Shown: positions 1-8,774 of the stretch, one piece after another
Numbering within the stretch: position 1 is the stretch's first letter
Layout of the letters: each line of letters opens with the position of its first letter
Source: Eubacterium sp. CAG:841
Lineage (GTDB): Bacteria > Bacillota > Clostridia > Oscillospirales > CAG-272
DNA length: 19,420 bases
Reading direction: 5' to 3'
NCBI GenBank assembly: GCA_000437375.1
Contig: FR898229.1
Coordinates: 128,700-148,119, forward strand
The notes under the pieces: generated by a model
Databases searched by the model: none
Told to the model about the DNA's origin: nothing
Seen by the model: only the letters and a program-made list of their open reading frames with translations
Position numbers and translations under genes: made by a program

Positions 1-1101
1 GAGTTCAGATGCAAAATATCGTCATGCCGGCAGACCTGCTGCTACGGTTGGGAGATAACCCTTTCAATGGAGGAATACTTCCGGCTTATAGGAATGAACT
101 GTCCTCACGCACTGCGACACAGACTTGACGGAACCGTATATATTCTCGATCATCCCACAAAGGAACGCTATGCTGCGTTTGCCAAACGCTATGACGGCGA
201 ATGTCCTATGCACGATTCCGACGGGTTCTGTGCGCTCCAACGCGGTTGCGGAGAGAAAGCGCTTACATCCGTGTGCAGATTTTATCCGAGAAGTCCGAGA
301 ACGCATCATGCGGCGGAATGTTCGGTTGCCGCCTCATGCGAAGGTGTATGCGAGCTTCTGTTTGCAAAAAAAGAGCCGCTTTCGTTTATAAAAATGCCTC
401 TCAGCTTTGACGGAGTATTCACTCCTCCGCAGGACGATGACCGCGAAACACACTTTTACGTTCCCATAAGAAAAAAGGTCGTCGCACTTCTTCAGAACAG
501 AGAAAAACCGCTTGAAAGCAGAATAAACGACGTGGTTTCGCTTTGCGAAAAGCTGTCAGCCGTATTTCCGTCCGGCACGGATGAAAACATAAACGACGTT
601 TTAAGCGATAATATAAGCGTCGGAAGCAGTGCGACGGAAGTCGATGAAAAAGCATTGAATGTAGCCGCAAAGTTTCTTTCCGGCTTCGATTTCAGGCACT
701 CGGTTTATCCGTTCGTGCAGAAAGCAGGAGAGGACCTTGCTTTCGGCACGGAAGCTTTTTATGAAAACTACCAAAAAGCAAAAGTCTTATTCGAGCATGC
801 CTTTCCGGAATGGGAAAGAATGTTTGAACAAGTGCTTGTAAATCATGTTTTTTACGAAGGCTTTCCCTTCTCCGACAACGGCTGTACGATGTATGACAAC
901 TCAAAAGCGTTCTGCGCAATATACGGAATGTGGAGACTCGCCGCTGTGGGATACACGTTATCATCGCCCGAAATTAACTCTCTCGTCGATGTAACGGCGG
1001 CGTTTTTCCGCCTTGCGGAAAATTCACGCCTTCCGGACAGTATAGCAAAAGCCATGCAAGGCAAGGGCGAGCTTGCAACGCTTGATTTTGCTTCGATATA
1101 A
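1..1101 (+). CDS. FliB-like (flagellin lysine-N-methylase family) protein, 5'-truncated by window edge
   Basis: The reading frame is open from base 1 to the TAA at 1099-1101 (366 visible residues), so the first ATG at 67 is internal and the true start lies upstream of the window. The first visible residues hold a C-x4-C-x3-CC motif (C4, C9, C13, C14) followed by YGWEI, which is the conserved N-terminal signature of the FliB/YkgJ-like Cys-cluster family. A second Cys group follows at about C68, C77, C83 and C92 and contains the family's CR-[FY]-x-PR element, with further cysteines at C107 and C113. In Salmonella FliB methylates flagellin lysines. The Cys-rich region is thought to bind metal or an Fe-S cluster. 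No flagellar gene is visible here, and many clostridial homologues sit away from flagellar loci, so the substrate is unknown. The family call is by motif; the methylase activity is not shown. Confidence 0.78.
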   Translation, partial: EFRCKISSCRQTCCYGWEITLSMEEYFRLIGMNCPHALRHRLDGTVYILDHPTKERYAAFAKRYDGECPMHDSDGFCALQRGCGEKALTSVCRFYPRSPRTHHAAECSVAASCEGVCELLFAKKEPLSFIKMPLSFDGVFTPPQDDDRETHFYVPIRKKVVALLQNREKPLESRINDVVSLCEKLSAVFPSGTDENINDVLSDNISVGSSATEVDEKALNVAAKFLSGFDFRHSVYPFVQKAGEDLAFGTEAFYENYQKAKVLFEHAFPEWERMFEQVLVNHVFYEGFPFSDNGCTMYDNSKAFCAIYGMWRLAAVGYTLSSPEINSLVDVTAAFFRLAENSRLPDSIAKAMQGKGELATLDFASI

Positions 1102-1112
1102 ACAAAATACTT

Positions 1113-1145
1113 AAAAGCACGAAGAAATCTTCGTGCTTTTTGTTA
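1113..1145 (+). terminator. Rho-independent terminator
   Basis: A perfect 12-bp stem (1113-1124 with 1129-1140, loop AAAT) ends in a T-rich run reaching about 1145. It lies 11 bases after the FliB-like stop codon and separates that gene from the next operon. Confidence 0.9.
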
Positions 1146-1173
1146 TTTTATAACGCAGGTTTGTTTATTTTTC

Positions 1174-1202
1174 TTGATTTATTAATAAATTAGGTGTAAA
1201 AT
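1174..1202 (+). promoter_or_regulatory. Sigma-A-type promoter of the lipid kinase/ABC operon
   Basis: A -35 TTGATT (1174-1179) and -10 TAAAAT (1197-1202) are separated by 17 bases. They lie just downstream of the preceding terminator and 43 bases before the start codon at 1246. Judged by consensus only. Confidence 0.65.
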
Positions 1203-1245
1203 ATATTCTGTATATATAACATCTGCCGAACAGGAGGAAAACACC

Positions 1246-2136
1246 TTGAATGAAAAATTGCTTTTAGCGGTAAACCCCAATTCAGGCGACGGAATTGCAA
1301 AGCATTGGATCTATGAAATGGTATCGCTTCTCTCGGAAAAATACAAGTTTGTAACCGTTTATCTTTCAAAGGCACAGGGAGATATAATAAACACGGTTTC
1401 AACATACGCAAAAGATTATGATGCGGTCATCTGCTGCGGCGGAGACGGAACACTGAACGAAACATTGAACGGCGTCTACAAAAGCGGAAAGAACATTCCC
1501 GTAGGATACATCCCGACGGGAACGACAAACGACTTTGCTTCTTCTCACGGGATTCCCAAAAACATAAAAGCCGCGCTCAGTCAACTTTCGCAGGCAGAAC
1601 CTCATAACTACGACATGGGCAAGCTCGGGGACAAAATATTTTCATATGTAGCGGCATTCGGTGCGATAATCGAAGTCTGCTATAAAACTCCGCAGGCAGA
1701 TAAAGCTTCTTTCGGAAGAATGGCTTATCTTGCCGAAGGCGCGAAAAAGCTTCAGGATCTGAAGCCTCTTAAAATGAAAATCACCTGCGGAGAACGCATA
1801 ATCTACGGCGACTTCGTGTTCGGAATGGTGACAAATTCAATATCCGCAGGAGGATTCAAAATGTTTCCCGGCGGAACTGCGGATATGCTCAGAGACGGCA
1901 AATTCGAAGTAACGCTTGTAAGCTACCCTCAGAACATAGCCGAATTTCAGCAGGCGGTAAAGGCACTGTTCACGCCGTCTGTCGAATCAAAGCTGGTAAC
2001 AAGGCTTACGGCGGAAAAAGTGACAATGGAATTTTTGTGCGATCCTCCCGAATGGACGGTTGACGGAGAGTTCGGCGGGAAATATGAAAAAGTCGACGCC
2101 GAAATACTTCCAGGCAAGCTTCTGTTACTCGAATAA
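1246..2136 (+). CDS. Diacylglycerol kinase family lipid kinase (YegS/DagK fold)
   Basis: A 296-residue soluble protein with the hallmarks of the DAGK catalytic family: NPNSG at residues 10-14, GGDGT at 65-69 with the following LNE, and PTGTTNDFA at 90-98. These bind ATP and metal for phosphorylating a lipid hydroxyl such as diacylglycerol or a related lipid. Length matches DgkB/YegS/BmrU proteins (about 290-310). The start is a TTG at 1246, supported by a perfect AGGAGG at 1232-1237 eight bases upstream; the next in-frame ATG codon lies well inside the conserved domain. It is the first gene of a likely operon, with only 32 bases to the ABC ATPase at 2169. In Gram-positives such kinases recycle diacylglycerol from lipoteichoic acid synthesis. 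The exact lipid here cannot be read from sequence. Confidence 0.9.
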   Translation: MNEKLLLAVNPNSGDGIAKHWIYEMVSLLSEKYKFVTVYLSKAQGDIINTVSTYAKDYDAVICCGGDGTLNETLNGVYKSGKNIPVGYIPTGTTNDFASSHGIPKNIKAALSQLSQAEPHNYDMGKLGDKIFSYVAAFGAIIEVCYKTPQADKASFGRMAYLAEGAKKLQDLKPLKMKITCGERIIYGDFVFGMVTNSISAGGFKMFPGGTADMLRDGKFEVTLVSYPQNIAEFQQAVKALFTPSVESKLVTRLTAEKVTMEFLCDPPEWTVDGEFGGKYEKVDAEILPGKLLLLE

Positions 2137-2168
2137 AAGACAAAAAATATCATCCGGAGAAAAATAAA

Positions 2169-3131
2169 ATGATAAAAATCGAACATCTTACAAAAAAATA
2201 CGGTGAAAGATACGCCATAAACGACGTAAGCTTTGAGGTCGCCGACGGCGAGATAGTCGGTTTTCTCGGTCCGAACGGCGCCGGAAAATCCACTACAATG
2301 AGCATAATCACCGGCTATCTTTCATCCACGTCCGGCAAGGCTATGGTCGACGGGCTTGACATTCTCGAGCATCCTATGGCGGTAAAAAAGAAAATCGGAT
2401 ATCTTCCCGAAAATCCGCCGCTTTATCTTGAAATGACTGTCGGAGAATATCTGAATTTCATTTACGATCTTAAAAAATGCACTCTCAACCGCAAGGAACA
2501 CATTGCCGAGATCTGCCGCGTAACAAAGATTGAAGATGAATACAAACGTATGATTAAAAACCTTTCAAAGGGGTATCGTCAGCGTGTCGGAATTGCAGGC
2601 GCTCTTGTCGGAAGTCCGGAAGTCATTATCTTCGACGAACCGACAAACGGTCTTGACCCGAAACAGATAATCGATATCCGCAACCTTATCCGCGAACTCG
2701 GAAAAGATCACACCGTTATTCTGAGTACACACATCCTTTCGGAGGTAAAAGCCATCTGCGACAGAATAATCATAATAAACGAAGGCAAGATAGTCGCCGA
2801 CGAAAAGACCGAAAACATTGAGCAGGCTCTGAGCGGAAAGAAAAAGCTTTCCGTTTGCGTATCGGGTCCCGCTTCGTCCGTGCTTTCGGCAATAAAGAAG
2901 ATAAACGGCATAACATATGCCGCATGCTCCGTTTCCTACGGAGACGGCTCTTCCCTGTTTGTAGTTGAAAGTCAGAACGACGTTGATATACGCAAGCCGC
3001 TTTTCTACGCTATGGCTCAGAACGGCTGGCCGATAACGTCAATGGACTATCTCGGCACGAATATTGAAGACATATTTATATCGGTGGTTGATGAAGCCGA
3101 AAAGGAAATCGAAGGAGGTAACAGAAGATGA
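2169..3131 (+). CDS. ABC transporter ATP-binding protein, GldA-like
   Basis: A 320-residue cytoplasmic ATPase with Walker A GPNGAGKST (34-42), Q-loop region YLPE (78-81), ABC signature LSKGYRQ (132-138), Walker B VIIFDEP (152-158), D-loop at 161-163 and the switch histidine in STH (186-188). About 100 C-terminal residues follow the catalytic core, as in exporter ATPases of the CcmA/GldA/drug-resistance class. A GGAGA ribosome site lies eight bases before the ATG. The stop overlaps the permease start as ATGA (3128-3131), indicating translational coupling. With the next three genes it forms the gliding-motility-type ABC set (GldA, GldF, GldG-like plus DUF4340) that occurs in many non-gliding bacteria. 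The exported substrate is not known. Confidence 0.93.
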   Translation: MIKIEHLTKKYGERYAINDVSFEVADGEIVGFLGPNGAGKSTTMSIITGYLSSTSGKAMVDGLDILEHPMAVKKKIGYLPENPPLYLEMTVGEYLNFIYDLKKCTLNRKEHIAEICRVTKIEDEYKRMIKNLSKGYRQRVGIAGALVGSPEVIIFDEPTNGLDPKQIIDIRNLIRELGKDHTVILSTHILSEVKAICDRIIIINEGKIVADEKTENIEQALSGKKKLSVCVSGPASSVLSAIKKINGITYAACSVSYGDGSSLFVVESQNDVDIRKPLFYAMAQNGWPITSMDYLGTNIEDIFISVVDEAEKEIEGGNRR

Positions 3132-3838
3132 CGGCAATCTACAAACGCGAAATGCGCTCATACTTCACATCTCCCGTAGGATATATATTCGTTGCAATTT
3201 TCCTTGCGGTAAGCGCGTTCTTCTTTATGGACAGCACCGTTCAGGCAGGAGACAGCAGCAGCGTTTCCTCATATTTTATGTATATCCTTTACATTTTCAT
3301 AATCATAATTCCGCTTATAACGATGAAACTGATAAGTGAAGAAAGAAAAATGCGCACCGATCAGCTCATCCTTACAAGTCCCGTATCGCTTTTCGGAATA
3401 GTTTTTGCAAAATTCCTCGCTGCGTTTACGCTTTTCGGCGGAACATTCATCATCTCCTCAGTAATCTACTACATTCCGCTCTCTCTTTACGGAACGCCCA
3501 ACGCAGCAAGTTATATTTGCAGCGTTATAGCGATACTCCTTTCAGGCTCTGCATTTATTGCAATAGGCATATTCATTTCATCACTTACGGAAAATCAGTT
3601 CATTGCCGCGCTCGGAACGATAGCAGCAATAATTCTGCTTCTTACAATAAGCTCTCTCAACAACTATATCAACGTTGAATTTATCCGCGTTATACTTTCC
3701 GCAATTTCGTTTACTTCACGTTACGGAAGGTTTGCTTACGGAATTCTTGATTATTCCGCAATCGTTTATTTCGGTTCAATAACGGCACTGTTCCTTTTCC
3801 TTACGGTCAGAGCCTTTGAAAAACGCCGCTGGTCGTAA
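3128..3838 (+). CDS. ABC-2 type permease subunit, GldF-like
   Basis: A 236-residue integral membrane protein with about six hydrophobic segments: roughly residues 14-35, 50-70, 85-118, 125-148, 155-172 and a last one near 205-225. The N-terminus (YKREMRSYFTSPVGY) is typical of the ABC-2 permeases paired with GldA-like ATPases. A strong AGGAGG at 3113-3118 sits nine bases before the ATG. The start overlaps the ATPase stop by four bases, so the two subunits are probably made in fixed ratio. As the only permease in the operon it presumably works as a homodimer with the ATPase, moving an unidentified envelope component outward. Confidence 0.9.
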   Translation: MTAIYKREMRSYFTSPVGYIFVAIFLAVSAFFFMDSTVQAGDSSSVSSYFMYILYIFIIIIPLITMKLISEERKMRTDQLILTSPVSLFGIVFAKFLAAFTLFGGTFIISSVIYYIPLSLYGTPNAASYICSVIAILLSGSAFIAIGIFISSLTENQFIAALGTIAAIILLLTISSLNNYINVEFIRVILSAISFTSRYGRFAYGILDYSAIVYFGSITALFLFLTVRAFEKRRWS

Positions 3839-3862
3839 TATAGGTAAAGGAGGCTTGAAATT

Positions 3863-5497
3863 ATGAAAAACTCAGTTCTTAAAAGTAAGAAATTCAAATA
3901 CGGCGGAAGTGCCGTTGCGCTTACAGTTATAGTTGTTGCGCTCACGCTTTTACTCAACGTTGTGGTAACATCGCTTTCTTCGACAAATTCATGGTACACC
4001 GACCTTACCGGAGCAAGCATTTATTCGATCTCCGATAAATTTGAAGAGGAGCTTGACAAAATAGTGAACCCCGAAGACGGAGAAAAGAAATATATCAATA
4101 TCGTAATTATGATGGACGAGGATAAATTCTCCGAATATTCGTCATACACAAATTATGTTTATCACACCATAAAGCAGATAGAGAAAAAATTTGACAACGT
4201 AAAGCTTATTTCAAAGAATATAATTAAAAATCCGGAAGAAAAAGAACGTTATCAGCTTAACGAAGCCGACAGCATATATACAACCGACGTTGCAATAGAG
4301 CTTGCCGATTCAAATCACAATCCCATAGTTGACAAAACCCCGAAGAGATATTCGCTTGACAGCTTCTTTACATGGATGTCAAGCACAAACGAATCTACCG
4401 GACAGGCGACAAGATCAATCTATGCTTACAATGCCGAAGTCGCGTTCCTTTCCGCAATATCGCGCCTTGTAAACTATGCCGAACGTCCCACAGCTTTTTA
4501 TCTTCAGGGACACGGCGAGCCTACGCTCGATCAGGCAAGCGAATGGCCTGAGCTTCTTGAACAGATAGGCTACAAGGTTCAGGCAATAAATCTTGCATAC
4601 GAGGATTTTCCCTATGAAGCTTCGTCAAAACACAACTCCGATGTGCTTATAATAAACAGCCCGATTTATGACCTTCTCGCCCCCACAAGCGAGGACAGCA
4701 GCATTGTTTCCGAAGTAAAGAAAATACGCGAATTTCTCCAGACAAACTACGGAAATCTTATAGTTATGGAAAATTCGTCAACTCCACGGCTTCATGCCCT
4801 TGAAGAGCTTCTCTCCGAGTGGAATCTGGGCTTCGGCTCATCCGTTACGGACAATTCACATTCCGTTTCAGGCTCAAACGGCGTAAGAATCTTTGCCGAT
4901 TACACCGAGCTTGACGCCAAAAACACTATGGCGCGCGGACTTCTGAGCAGAATCATCGATACGAACACAAGCGAAAGCTATCCGGACGCGATATTTGACA
5001 GCGCCAAATCCGTAATAATCAAAAACGATGAAAACGGCGACGGAATGAGCGACACACGTTCGCTCAACAACACCGACGGTCAGCTTGTTGCAATGTCAAG
5101 CGGCGATCACGGAACGTATGAGCTTCTTCCCTCCTACAAAACAGCGGAATGCGGCGGAGAAAAGGGTTCTGTCGCACTTGCGGGCTTCTCCCGCGTAGTA
5201 TGGGACAGAAACGACAAAAACGGAACATACAGCTGTGTTTTCTGTTTCGGCTCAAGCTCATTCGTAGACCCCGAAATTCCTATAAACAACAGCATTATGA
5301 ATATGGTATTCTCATATATCAACCGCAATGAGAGCGTAAGCTATGAGGGTATCAGCATGAAGAAATTCGATTCCGAAGGTCTTTCGGGCGTATCCACCTC
5401 AGCGGCAACCGCATGGACGGTAGTCTGCGTAGCCGTAATACCCGTGCTGGTGCTTGCACTCGGCACATTCGTTTGGATAAGGAGACGCCATTCATGA
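3863..5497 (+). CDS. GldG-like ABC transporter auxiliary membrane protein
   Basis: A 544-residue protein with an N-terminal transmembrane helix (about 14-37), a large extracytoplasmic region and a C-terminal helix (about 516-538) ending in a short basic tail. The motif FYLQGHGEP at 212-220 is the hallmark of the GldG/ABC_transp_aux family (Pfam PF09822), whose members accompany GldA/GldF-type transporters. Following stretches such as LIINSPIYD and a long REFL helix are consistent with a class-1 glutamine-amidotransferase-like fold seen in the family, though catalytic activity is not expected. An AAAGGAGG site at 3846-3853 precedes the ATG by nine bases. Its last codons overlap the downstream gene (ATGA at 5494-5497). 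In gliding Bacteroidetes the set is needed for motility. Here an envelope-export role is more likely, by inference. Confidence 0.85.
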   Translation: MKNSVLKSKKFKYGGSAVALTVIVVALTLLLNVVVTSLSSTNSWYTDLTGASIYSISDKFEEELDKIVNPEDGEKKYINIVIMMDEDKFSEYSSYTNYVYHTIKQIEKKFDNVKLISKNIIKNPEEKERYQLNEADSIYTTDVAIELADSNHNPIVDKTPKRYSLDSFFTWMSSTNESTGQATRSIYAYNAEVAFLSAISRLVNYAERPTAFYLQGHGEPTLDQASEWPELLEQIGYKVQAINLAYEDFPYEASSKHNSDVLIINSPIYDLLAPTSEDSSIVSEVKKIREFLQTNYGNLIVMENSSTPRLHALEELLSEWNLGFGSSVTDNSHSVSGSNGVRIFADYTELDAKNTMARGLLSRIIDTNTSESYPDAIFDSAKSVIIKNDENGDGMSDTRSLNNTDGQLVAMSSGDHGTYELLPSYKTAECGGEKGSVALAGFSRVVWDRNDKNGTYSCVFCFGSSSFVDPEIPINNSIMNMVFSYINRNESVSYEGISMKKFDSEGLSGVSTSAATAWTVVCVAVIPVLVLALGTFVWIRRRHS

Positions 5498-8001
5498 AAA
5501 GCTTTTTCTCAAAGGTCAAAGCCTTCTTTGTCAAAAAGAACGGCGAGGACCGCTCCGTGCTGACAAAGCAGTCGATAGCAATAATTGCGGGACTGCTTGT
5601 TCTGGCAATAGTTCTTGCGGCATATTTTATATGGATAAAACCCGCAGAAAACGTAAAAGTCCGCCCCGACGTTGTATATGACGGCGAATATTTTGAGGAA
5701 GCCTCATCTATCCTCTATATGTTCCCGACAAGGGGCAGAAATGATGTGGAAGCCATTCACATAAAGACAGCAGATGAAGAATATACTATACATTCCTACG
5801 TTCAGGACGGTTATTCAAGATATTCTTTCGGCGGAAGCAATATTTACCTTGTAAACGACGATCTGAATGACATCGCAGAAGGCAAAGAAGAAAGTACAAC
5901 TGCAAAGCTTGTTGACGGAAACGTATCCGCTTCCTCGCTTTCAAGCTACGGAATAGATCTTTCATCTCAGAACAAGATACAGACCGAAATAGGCGGCAAA
6001 AAGCTTACGTTTGTATTCGGCTCGGCAAAATCGGTCGGCACGGCGGACAGATACTATGTCACCGTTGCCGAAAACGGCGGAGAAACATACGCCGTTTATT
6101 CCGTAAACGCGCTGGCGTCATCTACACAGTTCCGCCTTGTCGGTTTTGAAAAATATACCCTTGATCAATCGGCTGTGGCGTCGGTGGTTGTTCAGTCAAC
6201 CGTAATATCGACAACCCCCGTAACAAAGGGAACTTCCGATGGTTTCCGTGTAACGGACAGCGCAACCGCCGCAGACCTTTCAAAATACGGACTTGACGAA
6301 GCATCCTCTCCCGCAGAAATAACGGTAGAGCTTGTAGACGGCGAAGAATATACGTTCTATGTAGGAAAAGAGCTTCCCTCCAAAGCCGGCTATTACGCAA
6401 TGGCAAAGGGCAGACTCAACGGCGACAAATATATAGTCTACATTATAAGCAACAGCTCGACATCATATCTTGAAGGCAGTGCGTCGCTTCTTTCAACGCT
6501 CGTTACAACTCCCGTCGGCGACGGTGCGGATTCGCTCGGAAGATTTGAGCTTTATCGCAAAGGAAACGACGGCAAACGCAACCTTATAACAAGCATAGGT
6601 CTTGCCGACGAAACCACATCTACCGCAGGCACTAGTACCTTCAAAATAATCTATCCTTCGGCATATACGCTTGATGAAAACTCATATACGGACAGCATAA
6701 CCTACAATCTTGCATACATCTATGCTACCGAAGTTGTGGCTTTCGGAGATAAGATCCACACCGAAAGCGAGTATTCAAAATACGGACTCGATCTCGACGC
6801 CGAACGTCTTGAAAACGATACCGACGGCTGCTATGCAAAAATAAGATTCTCCGCTGCGGAAGATCCGGAAGACAAGGACTTCTCGGTGATATATTTCAGC
6901 GAGCTGATGACAGCGGACGACGGCACATCATTCTACTATGCTTATTCTCCCGAGTTTGACGCAGTGTATAAGCTCAGCGCGGAAACGTTCGGCTTTGTCG
7001 AATGGTCGCTTGCAAAGTTCACACAGGGAACGCTGTATTTCAACTATATCAACTGCACGGATTATTTTGAAATAATCAGCAAGAGAGCCGGAATTTCGCT
7101 CAGATTCACGCTTACGGGCAATGAAAACACTTTCAAAGCAGTGGCAACCGAAGCAGGCGAAAACGGCAAACTTCTTACGAAGATAGACGAAAACGGCGTA
7201 AAAACCGATGCGATATTCAATCTTAAATACAAGCTTCAGACGATGGGTCTCTACACCACAAGAGAAAAATACGGCGATTTTGAAAACTTCCGTTCGCTGT
7301 TCTATGTTCTCATAACAAGAAGTCTTGCGCTTGAAGGCAGCACCGAAGGGCTTGAAATATCCGACGAACCATACGTGCAGATAAACGTTGCCGAAACTCC
7401 GAACGATCAGCCTATAACATATATCCGCTACGATGAGAAAGGCAACAAGATATATTACAAGGACGAAAACGGAAATCGCCGTCTTGCACAGGTCCGTTAC
7501 GTCGGCGGAAATATAGTATGCACAAATATAAAGGTTACCGCTTCCGACGGTACAGTGCTTGATTATCCCACCGCTTACTATGACGAGACCGTAGGAAAGT
7601 TTTTCCTCAAAGAGGTCAGCACCATAGACGGAAACCTTAAACCCAAGTACACCTACAATGAAGAAAACGACCTTGTGGTATCGCAGTATCTGCCGCAGAA
7701 CACAACGGGCGAATACACGCAGACCTTCTACACCTATAACATCTACGATATATACAACACCGTAAAAGATGCAAACGGCAATGAAGTAAAACAGATAAAT
7801 CAGACCTTCAAGCTTTCTGTTCCGTCGTCCTATACAAAGACGTACAGAATAGAAGCGGACGGAACGCGTACTCTCATAGACGAAACCTCGAGCGAAGCTT
7901 CAACGGGAATGCTTATAAGAACACAGATTCTTGAAAAGCTCTTTACAGATTCCGAAAAGCTTCTCTCCGGCATAGAAATCGACAGGGACGCCGTAAACTG
8001 A
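5494..8001 (+). CDS. DUF4340-domain membrane-anchored protein
   Basis: An 835-residue protein with a basic cytoplasmic N-terminus, one transmembrane helix (28-48) and a long extracytoplasmic part. The YG[IL]D signature of DUF4340 (PF14238) occurs three times, at 152-155, 265-268 and 430-433. The first two are followed by a beta-rich stretch and a YY[VA] element, suggesting tandem copies of the domain; the third is more diverged. The start at 5494 is preferred over the upstream in-frame ATG at 5413 because it gives an N-terminus with a membrane anchor, overlaps the previous stop as ATGA and has GGAGA at 5481-5485. DUF4340 proteins typically neighbour GldA/F/G-like transporters. Function is unknown; it probably acts with the exporter outside the membrane. 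The C-terminal half (about 560-835) has no motif I recognise. Confidence 0.85.
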   Translation: MKSFFSKVKAFFVKKNGEDRSVLTKQSIAIIAGLLVLAIVLAAYFIWIKPAENVKVRPDVVYDGEYFEEASSILYMFPTRGRNDVEAIHIKTADEEYTIHSYVQDGYSRYSFGGSNIYLVNDDLNDIAEGKEESTTAKLVDGNVSASSLSSYGIDLSSQNKIQTEIGGKKLTFVFGSAKSVGTADRYYVTVAENGGETYAVYSVNALASSTQFRLVGFEKYTLDQSAVASVVVQSTVISTTPVTKGTSDGFRVTDSATAADLSKYGLDEASSPAEITVELVDGEEYTFYVGKELPSKAGYYAMAKGRLNGDKYIVYIISNSSTSYLEGSASLLSTLVTTPVGDGADSLGRFELYRKGNDGKRNLITSIGLADETTSTAGTSTFKIIYPSAYTLDENSYTDSITYNLAYIYATEVVAFGDKIHTESEYSKYGLDLDAERLENDTDGCYAKIRFSAAEDPEDKDFSVIYFSELMTADDGTSFYYAYSPEFDAVYKLSAETFGFVEWSLAKFTQGTLYFNYINCTDYFEIISKRAGISLRFTLTGNENTFKAVATEAGENGKLLTKIDENGVKTDAIFNLKYKLQTMGLYTTREKYGDFENFRSLFYVLITRSLALEGSTEGLEISDEPYVQINVAETPNDQPITYIRYDEKGNKIYYKDENGNRRLAQVRYVGGNIVCTNIKVTASDGTVLDYPTAYYDETVGKFFLKEVSTIDGNLKPKYTYNEENDLVVSQYLPQNTTGEYTQTFYTYNIYDIYNTVKDANGNEVKQINQTFKLSVPSSYTKTYRIEADGTRTLIDETSSEASTGMLIRTQILEKLFTDSEKLLSGIEIDRDAVN

Positions 8002-8010
8002 AAAATAAAA

Positions 8011-8050
8011 AACACAAGCCCGACGGAAAATTCCGTCGGGCTTATGTTTT
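8011..8050. terminator. Bidirectional rho-independent terminator
   Basis: A perfect 12-bp GC-rich stem (8016-8027 with 8032-8043, loop AAAT), extendable by four more pairs past one C/A mismatch. TGTTTT follows on the plus strand and a long T-rich run follows on the minus strand. It lies between the convergent DUF4340 gene and the lipoprotein gene and can serve both. Confidence 0.9.
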
Positions 8051-8081
8051 AGGGATTATTATGAATGGAGGGAATGGGTTA

Positions 8082-8774
8082 TCACTCGAACATTCCGCCA
8101 CGTTTCCAATCATTTTCTCTGTCAAGGCGAGTAACCTCGCATGCGGAAAGATCGCAAACGGCTTTATATACGGCTTCACATATTGAAGAGTCCGAAATCG
8201 TAAATACCATATAATCGCCTGTGAGCGCGCCAATCCACGCGTCGGGAGTAAGACACCCGCAACGATCGGCTATACTCTTTGTTCTTATTGTTTCTGCGGC
8301 TGCTTTTACGTCTATGCCGTCCTTGAATTTTATAACGATGACAGAGTGTGTAAACCATGAACCGTCGGGCTGAGATTCGATTGCGAAATCTATGAGCTTT
8401 GCAAATTCTTCATCGTCTATGCCGAGAATATCGACCGCTATATCGGCTGTTATTTCTCTGTGATGGCAAGCTATCGCTCCGATGCCGTATTCGCTTGTAT
8501 CGATTTCCTTTGCTTTTGCTACTATCTTGTCAAGTATATCGCCGATCTCGCCGTCAAACGCTTTTTTATCTGCCGGAGTGATCGGCTCTTTCTTTTCGGT
8601 CGTAGTCTCTGTCGTTGTCTTTTTGGGTTCTGTCGTTGTCTGTGAAGTTGTCTGCTTATCTGTCTTTGCAGTTGTGGTATTGTTTGTTGTTTCGTTGTTT
8701 TTGTTCTGTGTGCAACCCGCAATTACGGCGCAGAGCATCATTACGGCAAGCACAAGTGCCATGATCTTTCTCAT
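8082..8774 (-). CDS. DUF4358-like lipoprotein with Thr-rich linker
   Basis: A 230-residue predicted lipoprotein: hydrophobic signal, lipobox IAGC with Cys21 as the lipidated residue, then a low-complexity Thr/Lys/Asn/Glu linker (about 24-66) and a compact C-terminal domain (about 74-220). The domain's pattern (a helix ending in YGI, a short alpha-helical stretch, the IVIKFKD strand and a late GDYMVFTIS strand) resembles DUF4358, a lipoprotein domain of Firmicutes with unknown function. This call is by eye and tentative. Four cysteines occur in the domain (approximately in HH-flanking, CGC and late-helix positions). The ATG at 8774 overlaps the anti-sigma stop (8771-8773) as ATGA, so it is translationally coupled as the third gene of the sigma operon. 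That suggests the lipoprotein senses or responds to the same envelope signal. Confidence 0.72.
   Translation of the reverse strand: MRKIMALVLAVMMLCAVIAGCTQNKNNETTNNTTTAKTDKQTTSQTTTEPKKTTTETTTEKKEPITPADKKAFDGEIGDILDKIVAKAKEIDTSEYGIGAIACHHREITADIAVDILGIDDEEFAKLIDFAIESQPDGSWFTHSVIVIKFKDGIDVKAAAETIRTKSIADRCGCLTPDAWIGALTGDYMVFTISDSSICEAVYKAVCDLSACEVTRLDRENDWKRGGMFE

Noticed and set aside
5413..5493. An earlier in-frame start for the DUF4340 protein
   Set aside because: The added residues overlap the C-terminal membrane helix region of the GldG-like gene and lack a ribosome site, whereas the ATG at 5494 has the ATGA overlap and GGAGA.
8580..8710. Short DNA repeats (TCTGTCGTTGTC-like) as a possible repeat element
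   Set aside because: They encode the Thr-rich linker of the lipoprotein. The repetition follows from the low-complexity protein and has no array structure.
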